Positions 51,702 to 62,727 of a DNA stretch of 64,000 bases are shown here, in pieces. Source of the stretch: Notospermus geniculatus (Eukaryota > Nemertea > Pilidiophora > Heteronemertea > Lineidae). The stretch lies in assembly GCA_002633025.1 (NCBI GenBank), contig NMRB01000273.1:99925-163924 (forward strand), written 5' to 3'. The position numbers were made by a program, and so were the translations under genes. The stretch's first letter is position 1, and each line of letters opens with the position of its first letter. The notes under the pieces are model-generated. The model saw nothing but the letters and a program-made list of their open reading frames with translations, searched no databases and had not been told where the DNA came from.

Positions 51702-52756
51702 CTACTTCTTTACACTCTTCTCAAAAATATCCAGAAATCGGTCCATGCGAGCCAGACGTTCTGTGTGTTGGGTTTCAAGCATGTCCCGCATTTCTTTTTG
51801 TAAATTCTGGTTTTCCTCCATGTATAACACAACCTTATCCTGCGTTGCAATGCGATCGTAGAGTTTCTTTTTCTTTCGTTTCTTCTCTGCTGCAATAGCC
51901 ATGGTAGAAACACCCTCCTCTGGCTGGGGAGGATGATCATCATTTACCAGATTCCCCTCCCCATCACCATTCCCCTCACCCACATCCACAATAACGCCAT
52001 TTGCCATCGAATCAAACACACGTTTTGGTTTCATTGAAGCCCTTGTGCCATACAAGTTATCCATCTCATCAAAAAAGTGTGGACGGGGTTCACGACCTGC
52101 CCCAGTCTTGTTCTGAGAGTCCAAATGTTTGGTGTACTTAACTTTCAAATTCTTCCACTTATTCATGCACTGTGTCCCAGTAACAGACACGCCCCCACGT
52201 TGCATTTTTCCTGCAATATCATTCCACAACTTCTCATGTCTGTTTGCCTGCGTGAACCTGTGGTTTTCCTGTACCCTGATACTCACAAGAAGTGTTTCCT
52301 CAGCAGCTTTCCATAGCTGTTCCGACGATGAAGTGTTTAGAGGTGTCTGACTCTCCAAATTCGCAGAAAATTGGTCCATTGACGACTGTGTGCTTTGTGG
52401 CATCTGACTTACTACAGTTGAGCGTTCTGTTGATGGTGGTGTATAACATTCAGATGTTGAAGGTTGTTCTGCATTTTCAGCAGCAGTACCGGGCCCGGCA
52501 GCTTGCCTGATCTGTCTGATGATGTCCAACTTTATGTCATTTGCTAAAGAATAAAATTATGCAATCAAACATTACTTTTACAACGAGAGTAAACTGTATT
52601 TACTATTGAGTGCAAAAATATGAATGCATGCATGTTTAATCACTGCCACATTCTAATCATGAAAGGCCTACCTGTGTCAGGATTTTCAAGGATCTGTGCT
52701 ATTGCCCTGGACACCATCACAGTCACTTGATTTTGCTGGTTGTTTCCTGATCCCAT
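51702..52756 (-). CDS. Harbinger-associated Myb/SANT-like DNA-binding protein, two exons
   Basis: Harbinger transposons encode a Myb-like partner that brings the nuclease to the nucleus and to the element ends. Exon 1 is 52756-52672 and starts MGSGNNQQNQ. Exon 2 is 52543-51702. The donor (CAG|GTAGGC) and acceptor (TTTAG|CA) join in phase 1 to give 308 residues. A Myb/SANT-like domain of about 80 residues runs from 'QLWKAAEETLLVSIRVQ' through 'LWNDIAGKM' and 'QCMNKWKNLKVKY'. It is followed by an acidic linker, a nuclear-signal-like AAEKKRKKKKL and a C-terminal coiled coil (LYMEENQNLQKEMRDMLE). No stop or frameshift is seen, unlike the nuclease. Confidence 0.8.
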
Positions 52757-52953
52757 ACCTTTTAAAGTAACCTTGACCCTGAAAGAAAAAGGGACACATG
52801 CAAAACAAAATTTGTAAACGGGCTGGGCAGAAATGAAGGGTTGTTACAAGTTCGGCATAACTCTGAAACTACCGGTGCGATTTGCTTGAAACTCGCACAG
52901 ATGATGCTTTGAGAGAGTAAACTGTATTTACTATTGAGTGCAAAAATATGAAT
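52585..52953. repeat. 41-bp direct duplication, 328 bp apart
   Basis: 52585-52625 and 52913-52953 are identical ('gagagtaaactgtatttact', 'attgagtgcaaaaatatgaat'). One lies in the Myb-like gene's intron and one upstream of its first exon. It could be the footprint of a small segmental duplication. Confidence 0.9.
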
Positions 52954-53548
52954 TTACATAGTAAACTTGACGTGGTCAGCGGGTGGAGCGCCAGCGGGTG
53001 GAGCTGCAAAGACGGGAACCAGTGTACAGCGTTCACGTCACCTCCAAACGACCAAAAGGCCAAAAGAGCGTTCGCGTCCGTCCGACATTCCATGACACAG
53101 TCGACCCGCAAAGGTCCTTTTCTACGGCAGATTTATGTTGCTAGCGGGAAAATAATAGGCGATCGGGGCCCTCGACGAGGCTTCTCGAGTACCTCATTCG
53201 AGAAATCGGACACCTCGCACAAAAGTGCGTTTATCGAGAAAACCGTTCAAATTCAACCACATAAACCATACATCAGTATTTAGCTAAGACATTGAGCTTT
53301 ACATTGGTGTAATGTATTTTGGCATAATGCAAACGAGTGAAGAGAAAACGTTTAAGAAATTTCGTCCTCCGCACAGAATTGGAGGTCATTTGGAGTAGAG
53401 CGTTGTTAAAAACATTGCCATAACTCCATAAATACTTGCCTGTATAAAACCAGCAAAACTGAATGGATGAAGAAACTATCAATCGCCAATCTGTATTAAT
53501 TTCATACTACCAAAGCGCTCGTTATCAACACGCTGTTGGCCTTAACAG

Positions 53549-56500
53549 CTTGTCTGTGCGGGCCTAAAAGTACCGTACAATCCCAGGACGGATCCTTTTC
53601 AACCACCCTGAATCTATATATCATGTCTGTCTGTGACGTAGGAGGTGGGAAAACCCACGTGTACAACAAGGTCGTTCAACCAGTATTGGACGACATCGAA
53701 GAAAGGATGAACTTTAATATGCATCTCCAAAATTACACGTCTGCCGGGATGCAGGTCCATCAGGAACGCACTAAAGGGTACGGATTAATAACGTCGAACG
53801 AAGGGGCCAAAATCCTCTCTTCCCTGCGAGCGAAAGAAGTCAAAGGAGAGGGTGAACGCGCCTTATACAACAAAATGTGGGGTGGAAAGGGCGACGCGAC
53901 CAATCTTGCGTCTGGTGGACGAAGTTTCAAGAAAACGTCCATGTCGATCCATATACCCATTCAACCCGGGCCTCTCCTATCGGAACTCGCTGCCATGACT
54001 GGGTATACTGATGGCTTGCTGGAGCGCTTTCTGATAGCGGCAGTAAAACCTACTCTCCATAGGTCCGCCGTACTAAAAGCCAATTTTAAGAAGCTGAAGG
54101 ACAGTGGTGTGCGTGATTTTGTCACAACCTTCCGCATAATTATGGATAAACACAAGGACGGCGTCGCCTACTAACTGAGTGAACAGGCTCAGGAGATGTT
54201 CGATGAAATATCAGAGGAATACGTCAAACTGATCAATCAATTGTACCGATCTGATACTGGTAAGTACAGGACGCCAGTCGGCGCACATGGTTACGTACAT
54301 TTTTAACTTCACCACATAAAACGCAACAGTATCATATCGTGCTAGTGATACGACATTATATTTCCAGGTATCAAAAGATTCACATGCGATTGTTTGCAAT
54401 GTTTGAATTGAAGTCTGAAATATATTTACAGTGTATTTCCATTTTTAGAAACTGAAGACGAGGAACAGTATGTTCCTTGTACACAAGGCAGGGTGTGCCC
54501 CATAAATTCAAACAAGGACACAACCCATATTCTGAAACTCGCTGCCGTGTTGCACGTGCTGTCACACGTTCTCGACAACCTCATAGGCCGCACTGGAGGC
54601 GAAAGTGAGACGATACCAACAACAGTGCCGCTATCCAAACTGAAGGCTGCGAAAGTGTTATACGGAACTCTCGCCCAACGAAAAAAATGTGTTTTGCCAG
54701 GTAAGCATACTTGCCAGTTGCAATGACGTCCGGTCCCACAAAGCTACGGACACTTCAAATATCATGTCATTTTGTCTTGGCCATGGAATGTCAAATGAAC
54801 ATGTATTCACAGGTCATTACACGGTGTCTTCCCATATCGCCTTTTCCCATTTCGCCTTTTCCCAATTCGCCTTCTTTTTCCCATTTTGCCTTATTCCCAT
54901 ATCGCCTTATTCCCATATTGCCTTTTCCTGTTTCGCCTTATTCCCATATCGCCTTTTCCCAGTTCGCCTTATTCCCATTTCACCTTTTCCCATGTCGCCT
55001 TATTCCCATTTCGCCTTTTCCCATTCTGCCATTTCCCAATTCGCATTATTTGGGATTATCCAGATTTTACCTGTTTGAAAATGGACTAACCTACGTGCAA
55101 GCCTACTCAGGCCTTGATTGTGGGTTTTTTCAGCAGATTTTTAAACATTCTCGTTGAGGAGTTAAATTCATTATATGCCTTAATTAGGCCTACTTCAGAA
55201 TTTAATTAATGATTTATTCAGCTCTTAATTAAGGATTTCTTTCTATTAATTCTTTGCATTATCTTCGAGTGGTTTAATTTCTCAGAGGCCTACTGTAAGG
55301 CCTGAAATGGATTCCTTATTATTAAGTTATCAGTTTTTTTCAATGCTTTCCCAGCGTTACATGGAGGGTGTATTGCCACTCTTTGGAAGGGGCCACATAA
55401 AAAGTTATTTATAGCTTAGCAGCAGTAGCATTTGTAAATTTTGAGGTGGCAGGCGGGTTTTATTCTACTGTTTGAGTTTGAGGGGGCAAGAAATTTTCAG
55501 GAGGGTGATAACGTCACTGATGCTTAACTGTGTTTTCGATATGTCCTAAGGAAGAGAGAAAATATCTGTTTTTAAGTGACGGTGAGTCTTTCATTCATTC
55601 AAGAATTCATTTCAATTAATTCTGGTGAGGAATAATCAACACAAAAAGCAATAAAAAATAGGCCTACGTTTACTTTGTCCCTTGAATTCAGTTCAATTTA
55701 GGAAAATTATCACAAACGGTGATAAATACAAATGTGATAAATAAATTGGGTGATAAAATACAAATTGTATTTTTCTGTATGTTTATTTAGGTCTAGACTA
55801 GTCCACTATTAGATAGGGGTGCAAGACTCAATTACCACAAGGCGAATTGGGAAATGGCAGAACGGGAAAAGGTGAAATGGGAATAAGGCGATATGGGAAA
55901 AGGCAAAATAGGAAAAAGGCGAAATGGGAATAAGGCAAAATGGGAAAAGGCGAAACAGGAAAAGGCGAAATGGGAATAAGGTGAAATGGGAATAAGGCGA
56001 AATGGGAAAAAGAAGGCGAAATGGGAATAAGGCGAAATGGGAAAAGGCGATATGGGAATAAACCCATTACACACCTGGGGTCACAACTATAGGGAGGGAA
56101 GCTGTTGCACTTACTACATTGAACCTTCAAATATTTTTTAGGCTGTCCACCGTATTGGAAAAGGAGATTCAGTCCACTTGGAAAAAGTCCGGACACTGCG
56201 GTCGCGTTTAATCAGGGCAATCTGTACCCGCCCAGCACCACTGACGACCACCACCGACGTGCAGAAGGTGGTCCATGGATCATTGATTGTACACCTGAAA
56301 GGTACGCTGCATTTTAATTTGAATTGATTGAAGCACACATGCACAGTCCAACGTCACAGGAATGTACCTACCAGGATACGATAAACAGGAAATCCGCTGT
56401 AAATTGTTTTGGTGTGGCCATTCTTCTGTGCGGTTCCCTATATTCGGAACACACTGGAAAGCGGACTCACTGTTTCTCTGTGTGTCGGTCATTGTCAAGT

Positions 56501-56989
56501 CGCCGCTTATTCCGTTAATCTATTGTAATGTCACACCGACACACGGGCCTCACCTAAAAACGTTACACCGTCCGTGACTGTGAAGTACCGTACTTTTACA
56601 CATTTTGCATTGTACATGTGTTTATTTGTATAATTGCAGATGAACTTCAAAAAATTGTGGTTGATGGTTTTTGCCAAACAATGACAACGCAGGATAGGTG
56701 GAAAACGACAGTCATTTTCAAGCGTTGGCCGGGGGCCATAGACCCCAAAAATAGATTTCTTAAAGAGGCTTCTGTGTCACCTGACTCGTATGCAGTGAAC
56801 TTCAATGACGTCTCGAAAATGAACGACCGCCTTACAGCAATATGTATGGAGCATCATCCCGATGCCGAAATGTTGGACACTATCTTGACCCCGTCCCAGC
56901 CGTCTGCACCCTCACAATCGCCCACAGCCTCACCCGCCGGGCTTGTGGATGGGGATTCATCAACTGACGGAGAAGCTGATGAAGTGTAA
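53549..56989 (+). pseudogene. spliced gene resembling DUF3987 (ATPase/primase-associated) proteins
   Basis: Exons I can define: 53549-54259, 54449-54700, 56142-56301 and 56640-56989 (ending TAA). All have AG/GT borders. The first starts inside a codon, so an upstream exon is missing. Exon 1 shows CGPKSTVQ, NLYIMSV, a P-loop-like VGGGKT, GLITSNEGAKI, NKMWGGKGDATN, HIPIQPGPLLSEL and GLLERFLIA. Exon 2 shows THILKLAAVLHVLSHVLD. The order and spacing match what I remember of Pfam DUF3987, found mostly in phage and bacterial primase-helicase contexts. The function in animals is unknown. Two oddities: an in-frame TAA at 54172-54174 before LSEQAQEMF, which reads as normal family sequence, and a phase clash between exons 2 and 3, explained by either a missed exon or decay. 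The last exons (AVHRIGKGDSVHLEK, VVDGFCQTMTTQDRW) are unassigned. The C-terminus is Ser/Pro/Asp-rich. Confidence 0.6.
54824..56072. repeat. inverted minisatellite arms in an intron
   Basis: 54824-55055 is a plus-strand array of short units built from 'ttcccatttcgcct' and 'tattcccatatcgcc'. 55838-56065 is the same array on the other strand ('gaaatgggaataaggcg'). About 780 bp of unrelated AT-rich sequence lies between. The borders also mirror each other ('cattacacggtgt' and 'cccattacacacc'). The array creates many false open frames. The whole structure lies between exons 2 and 3 of the DUF3987-like gene. Confidence 0.88.
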
Positions 56990-57177
56990 TGGAATGCATC
57001 GTGTATCCCACGGGGTAGGCCTATATGGATACTCATACAAGTACGCCATACAAGACATCCCGTTTTCCAGTACCTATGGAGTCGTCGACTAGGCCTACGC
57101 TCAGTGCATTGACTGTTTTTCCCACACTTCGACAAGCACGCGATAACCACAGGGACTTGCTATGAAGCATGCATGAT

Positions 57178-57247
57178 AGGCCCATACGACGACGTTTATG
57201 TATTGTGTTGGTACACCCCAACAATACATAAACGTCGTCGTTGGGCC
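57178..57247. repeat. compact hairpin related to 50133-50291
   Basis: The arms 'aggcccatacgacgacgttt' plus 'atgtattgtgttgg' and the inverse 'ccaacaatacataaacgtcg' plus 'tcgttgggcct' form an almost perfect stem of about 32 bp around a 6-base loop. The 'acgacgacgtttat' core is shared with the element at 50133. Confidence 0.75.
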
Positions 57248-57326
57248 TAACCGGTGCAACGTAAACGAGTGTACCCGTCATCGATCGTCCGCCGGACGTT
57301 CAGTAACAATTTGGTGGTGTAAACCA

Positions 57327-58335
57327 TCCCAGGAAAAAATGAACTATGAAATTTGATAGTTTAATTACAAAAAGTTCATAATTTAACTATGAAATTGACC
57401 AAGAAAAAATTGGTGGTTGAACTGTGAACTTTGATAGTGAAATGGTAAGTGATTCATAGTTCAACTGTCAAAATGACAGTTGTTCTTACTATGAACTTCA
57501 CAGTCCAACTGCAAACTTAAACTTTCAAAATTACTATGAAATTCATAGTTCAAGTATGAAAAGTGATTGAAGAGGAGCTAACCCCTGCAGGAGTGGGAGA
57601 CCCCTCTCGATCGAAAAAACCCTGATCAGGGGACTCTGTTAGGCTGAGTAAGCCGTAACATACAAGTTACCATGCATAAGATATCGGAGTCAGCGTTTCC
57701 ATTAAAAAAAACTTTATCATATGTGTGGTGCAATGAAGCATCATTTCCGAAAAATTTGGCACTCCACAAAAATAATGAGCGAGGTTTCTTGTACAACTTT
57801 AAGTTGTTACCATGTTAGTATAGGAGGGAGCAACATTCTTATAATTTTATACGGCATATTTTTAATTCTACAATTAGCATAATTAGTTATTAAGATTAAC
57901 ATATAGTTCTACTATGAACTTTTTTGGAAATGACAGTTGGAGTATGAAATTTGATAATAACTATGAAGTTGATAGTTACTACGAAGTAACTATCAACTTC
58001 GTAGTTCTACTATAAACGTTTTGTAACTGAAAGTTGAATTATGAAATTTGGTAAGAACTTTGAAATTGATAGTTACTACAAAGTAATTACTATCAACTTT
58101 TATAGTTCTACTTTGAACTTTTTAAAAATGAAAGTTGAAGTACGACATTTGTTTATACTATGAAGTTGATAGTCTCACTATGAAGTAATTACTATCAACT
58201 TCCACAGTTCTACTACGAAGCTTTTGGAAATGACAGTTGAACTGTGAACCTCATAGTCAAACTATCACATTTGATAGTCCAACTGTGAAATTGGTAGTGG
58301 AACTATGAACTTTCATAGTTCATTTTTTCCTGGGA
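57327..58335. mobile_element. 1-kb fold-back element made of short inverted repeats
   Basis: The ends are inverted copies of TCCCAGGAAAAAATGAACTA plus TGAAA. Inside, variants of 'aactatgaa', 'atttgatagt' and their complements recur dozens of times in both orientations, including perfect local palindromes such as 'gttgatagttactacgaagt' followed by its inverse. 'gtccgccggac' and 'gtccggcggac' flank the element just outside. There is no ORF. Confidence 0.8.
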
Positions 58336-59020
58336 TTGTCCGGCGGACAGATAATTATAACCGCTTGCTGTAAATGGCTGTCCGGGGAGGACTGGGATTT
58401 ATGCCTAGAGCTGTCACTGAATGTCCGAACTGCGTGTACCGTTCAGATTCATCCAAGTATGCACAATCTAATTCCCACAGCTGAACTTTACCTTGTTATG
58501 GTGTCGGAAGTAGTAGTATCGGAAACCATACTGTGTTGGTCATGGTGTCCGTCTGTGTATCTGTCCGTCTGTCTGTTCAGTCTGCCACAACTGTAACTTT
58601 GTCCCTGCAAGAGCTACAGACCTGGATGTGACCTATCCCTAGGTAACATGACCTGAGCTACAAGATGGAATGAAAATTTCAGGTCTCCGATACCTGGTTC
58701 ATGGTGAAATTGATATATCAAAAGTTGAAATTTTGTCTGTCACACTTTTGTTTCTTGAATAACTCGTCTCCCAGGCCAGGTAGAGCACTAGTAACAAGTT
58801 CCTTCCCTATGTTTTTAGCCCTCAGCAAGATACTGGCATCAACAAATTTATTCTCCAGGGTGAGGATCATAATGATATTGATGTATCAAATTTGATATTT
58901 TGACATATCGGGAGATCTACCACAGTATGCGACTTGAAACTGGTATTACAACATCATAGCTCATCCAAGGATGCTATTGCAACTGAAATTTTCAGTTTGC
59001 ATCTGCTCGGTCACATGATA
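58336..59020. other. gene-free stretch with dispersed-repeat flavour
   Basis: From about 58540 the text ('ggtgtccgtctgtgtatctg', 'gcaagagctacagacctgg', 'tgacctatccctagg') resembles the family at 1826-2830 in style but not closely. No ORF is supported. Confidence 0.35.
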
Positions 59021-59039
59021 TTTGCTGACATCATGGCAA

Positions 59040-59560
59040 GATTTGATATTCAAATTTGATAACATGTGATAAATCAGAATCTGGTGATGATAGAAGGCTA
59101 AAACCTTCACTTACACCTAGGTTATCAAGGATGAGCTTTCAGATTACGCAATGACCTTCAAGGTCAGGGGTCAAGATCAAGGGAGACAGTTCTAAAATGC
59201 AATTCTGCTCGGAATTTCAGGAGAAAACAAATTAGAAGCCTGAATTAACCATCCCCTACAGGTTTAATCAAGGATCCTGTTCCAGTTGCGCAAGACTTCT
59301 CAAGGTCAAAGGTCAAGGTCACAGTCAACCGTCACAGATAACATGAGATAAGTCAGAACCTGGTGATGGTGGAAGCCTAAAACCTTCACCTACACCAAGG
59401 TTATCACGGATGAGCTTTCAGATTACGCAATACCTGGACAGTTGACCTTGACCTCTGACCGTCCAAGTCATTACGCAATGACCTGGACGGTCAGAGGTCA
59501 AGGTCAAGGTCAAACACTTCTAAAGTGCAGGTCTTCTCAGGATTTCAGGAGAAAACTAAT
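59040..59560. repeat. tandem duplication of about 300 bp plus 'aggtcaaggtc' hairpin
   Basis: Blocks 'taaaaccttcacttacacc', 'ggatgagctttcagattacg' and 'tttcaggagaaaac' occur first at 59100-59230 and again at 59380-59560 with substitutions. In the second copy 'tgaccttgacctctgaccgt' is inverted shortly after as 'acggtcagaggtcaaggtca', a stem of about 20 bp. Confidence 0.75.
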
Positions 59561-59965
59561 TAGAAGCTTGAACTACATCTCCACACGTTTTATTTGAATT
59601 ATTTTAATTTATATAGGCTATTAGGCCTTAACACAGTACATGTACGTATTGATTAAAATTAGAGGCATCCAGAAACCCCCAACGAACGAACAATTCAGCA
59701 AAAATTTACATGATACACGGAAAACATGGCCATTCCTGAAGTTTGAATTGGTAATTAGGCTTAAATTTAAAAAAAATACTTCTCCGCGTCGTCGTGTTTT
59801 ATTTGCTCCTTGTTCCAAATCTATTGACCTGCCTTCACTCTGACTCACAATAGGCCAAAGGCCTATCAGACCTGAACAATGGTCGGACGGTGATTTACGG
59901 GCGGACAGCCGTTGACACTACTGTTGTAACGTTACAGAGTGTCCGTATAATTCATAGTCCGGAGG

Positions 59966-60000
59966 ACTGGGAATGACGGCCTTCGGCCGTCATTCCCAGT
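59966..60000. repeat. perfect short palindrome
   Basis: ACTGGGAATGACGGC and its exact inverse GCCGTCATTCCCAGT are separated by CTTCG. Nearby 'agtccggaggact' is also palindromic. It could be a MITE remnant. Its compactness is like a terminator hairpin but there is no adjacent gene. Confidence 0.7.
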
Positions 60001-60769
60001 TAGCCGGACTCTGGCTAACAGGGTACATTCATTAACGTTACACCGGGTCCTAGCGAAACCTCGCTATTACCAGTCATTTTCAGACTCAATATTATATTGC
60101 GGTGGCATTTATTTCATGTCTTGGAATAATCCTGTACGCCAACTTTGAAGGCATTGTCAATAAATTTACCGTTACAACATATTACTTTTGCATGAATTAG
60201 TCATACATCATAGATAGAGAGATAATTTGAAACTTCATAACCCTCTTGGATCTTAAGCTTATCATCTGTGGAATAGGATTCATACAATAACGTGTGCAAT
60301 AACGCCACAGTGGGGAGGTTTCTAAATCAAACGATGAGCAAAACTTTACAACAACGTTACTTTTCATACTAAAACTGAACCACATTTTGCATGTTCGGCA
60401 CAAAAATGAAATCGTTAACGTTCACGTTTCCCGTTTGATTTCGAAACCTCCGTACTACTGTATGTTCGTCGACACTTTTGTCATGTTTGTATTTCGACTC
60501 GTGCCAAATACGCCAAGGCGTATTCACCCAAAATGACGGCCCACATCGCGGACATTTAATGATAGCCCTATCTTGGCACTTCCTTTCCTTCTCATATCGT
60601 GCATGCATGGGAGATAAACACCCATTTGTTTTCATCAATACACATACATGTGCCTAAAAGTGAAGTACAAGGAAGTGAGATACCTCATATGCTCATGTTG
60701 ATGAACTACACAGATGTAACGGATGGAGAGAGCAATAATTGCAATTCTCAGGGCACATTTTCAATAGGT

Positions 60770-61700
60770 AACCCGACCACCCGACGTTGTACGCTACATT
60801 GATTGTGGCCAGAGCCGACGACCCGACGACCCGACCTGACCCTCGACATCCGTCAACCTTGCACCCGACGGTACACCTCACATCACCGAATGACCGAATC
60901 GAATCACCGAATGTAACAACGGGGTCGTTGTGGGAGTATTGTCTTTGCGGTTCGTCACGGTTCAGTCGGAATCGGTGTGGTGTAGGACACTTGTTGTTTC
61001 ATGATTTGCGCGAATTGACATGATATTGAAGATTTGGGACTTTTCTTACGCCAGCTTGGGCTATGTTTTCCATACTGTCCCGCTAATAAGAGGTAACTTG
61101 ATGATATATGTAATAGAGAATCTCAGTACGACAATATTAGGGCGAATTTGTGCAGTTGAGCAAGTTGATTTGTGTTTTAGTGGACAGTGAGTTTGTGCTG
61201 CCACCTTTTATCGGAACCTCGAAGTATGGTTCGTGTGGTAGGAGTTGTGGTACCTTGTCTACAGTATCGAGTGTAGGCCTAATCCAGGAATAGTTTGTCA
61301 TCGGTTTGAGACTTATGTCAGGTTGTTTTTATGTTTCAGTGTACGTGAGAGTAGTGAGCATCTTGTACCTATATGGTGTTGTGGCAACTCAAGAAGCCAA
61401 GTAGAAGTAATAAAGACGAAGTCGACTATTGTTTTGGAACCACGTGTTGGGTCGCAGTTATTTCTTCTTGGAACCTTACAACCGACCACCCGACCGTCGA
61501 CACCCGTCATTGAACGATCACTAGGCGTATACGGGACGCATTGTCACCCTTCCACCCGACGGTCGACAGCCGTCAGTCAACAGACACGCAACGTCGCCAA
61601 CCTTCCACCCGACGGTAGTCGATATGATGGCCAGTCTGATCGATGGTCCGACCATCCGATCGTCGATATCCGCCAGCGTGGCGTGAGTGAACGTTCACTG
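60770..61700. repeat. scattered CCCGAC/CCGTCA short repeats, no gene
   Basis: 'acccgaccacccgacg', 'ccttgcacccgacggt' and 'ccttccacccgacggt' with 'cgacacccgtca' recur in two clusters (60770-60890 and 61490-61690). Open frames here (for example 61245-61703) reflect this composition and show no domain. Confidence 0.45.
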
Positions 61701-61946
61701 TAGTCGCCAAATGAAAAAAGTAGTTCGGCCAGTTGCGCCAATACGGATAATTTATTCCATCACTGTCCCGCAGTACATTTTGTATTACAAATCAGTTTTA
61801 TGTACAGGGAATATAACAGCTGTCCCGGTTATTCTGCAGTCGTTCCGTGTAGGCCTACAACAGCAAGGACGAAGGTCAACTTGTCAAGGGAGTGCTTGCG
61901 TACCAGTTAGGCTACTACCTATCGGTAGGCCTGCTAGGCCTACCTA

Positions 61947-62031
61947 GTGTAACATCTCTGAGTGTTGCACGATTTCAATGTTAAGTCTGGTGTAACATCC
62001 TTGAGTGTTGCACGATTTCAATGTTAGACCT
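61947..62031. repeat. 43-bp direct repeat, two copies
   Basis: 'gtgtaacatctctgagtgtt' followed by 'gcacgatttcaatgtta' is repeated once with two changes. Confidence 0.8.
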
Positions 62032-62304
62032 TAGGCCTAGGGCCTAGATTTTGATGCTGCTATGCTATTGCTATTTATTATCAGCATAAGCATGGCATGT
62101 CTTACAGTCCTGTGCTGTGCCATACGCTTAGGTCTAGGGCCTAGGCGTAAATATATATGTAATGTGCAACTTCGATGAATGTGTGCGTGCGTGTGTGCAG
62201 TACATGGCGCTGCTGCTTGTGGTAGTGGTGGTGGCGGTGTGGACGGTGGATGCTAGCCAGCCATATTTAGCATTGCATGCATGTCATGTCATGATGCATG
62301 CATG

Positions 62305-62349
62305 GTGTGCTGCTGCTGCTGCTGTATGTATGTGTGTGTGTGTGTGTGG
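62305..62349. repeat. GCT and GT microsatellites
   Basis: About five GCT/TGC units are followed by 'gtatgtatgtgtgtgtgtgt'. They sit in the open frame 62162-62392, which I regard as non-coding. Confidence 0.85.
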
Positions 62350-62496
62350 CCTGTGCCATGCTGTCTTAGTCCTGTTTTTCTCAGGCAGTTAGTCAAGTCA
62401 ACTGTAGGAGAGATGTGAAAATTAGTCATCAAAAATGTTTAATGTGCTTTCTTTGTTCTTTTCTTTTCAGACTTCCTGTCATGACGTTTCCTTCAG

Positions 62497-62727
62497 TCGA
62501 AGAGTACAGTCGTAAAGAAGTTACCAAAAAAACTTGCCAAAGAAACTACAAAAGAACCTGCAAACGAAATTACAAAAAAATGCCGCAAGGCACTGAAATA
62601 TCGTCGCAAGGCACCGAATTTTCGCGACCAGTTAGCTGTGGAAAAGTACAACACATTCGACCCAACAAAACCTCTCAAGGTGCAAACAGTTGTTGATAAG
62701 CCTACCAGTATATCAATTACACTACCG
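62497..62727 (+). CDS. internal exon of an unassigned gene, 77 codons
   Basis: The acceptor TTTCCTTCAG ends at 62496 and the donor CCG|GTATGT follows 62727. The 231-bp exon starts and ends in phase 0 and encodes 77 residues. It has a Lys/Thr-rich first half (KKLPKKLAKETTKEPANEIT), then KALKYRRKAPNFRDQLAVEK and YNTFDPTKPLKVQTVVDKPT. The last part looks like ordinary folded protein. I do not recognise a family, and it is not BHMT. The open frame at 62415-62696 is a shadow in another frame. Partner exons were not found. Confidence 0.4.

Noticed and set aside
54689-55157. Overlapping plus-strand frames rich in 'ISPYSHFAFS' peptides, and the mirror frames at 55828-56196
   Set aside because: They are translations of the inverted minisatellite arms.
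57033-57281. Minus-strand frame with 'NDDVYVLLGCTN'
   Set aside because: It is derived from the hairpin at 57178-57247. A similar peptide arises at 49905-50261 from the related hairpin.
62162-62392. Plus-strand frame with hydrophobic, signal-peptide-like start
   Set aside because: It is built on GT, TGG and GCT microsatellites, with no conserved features.
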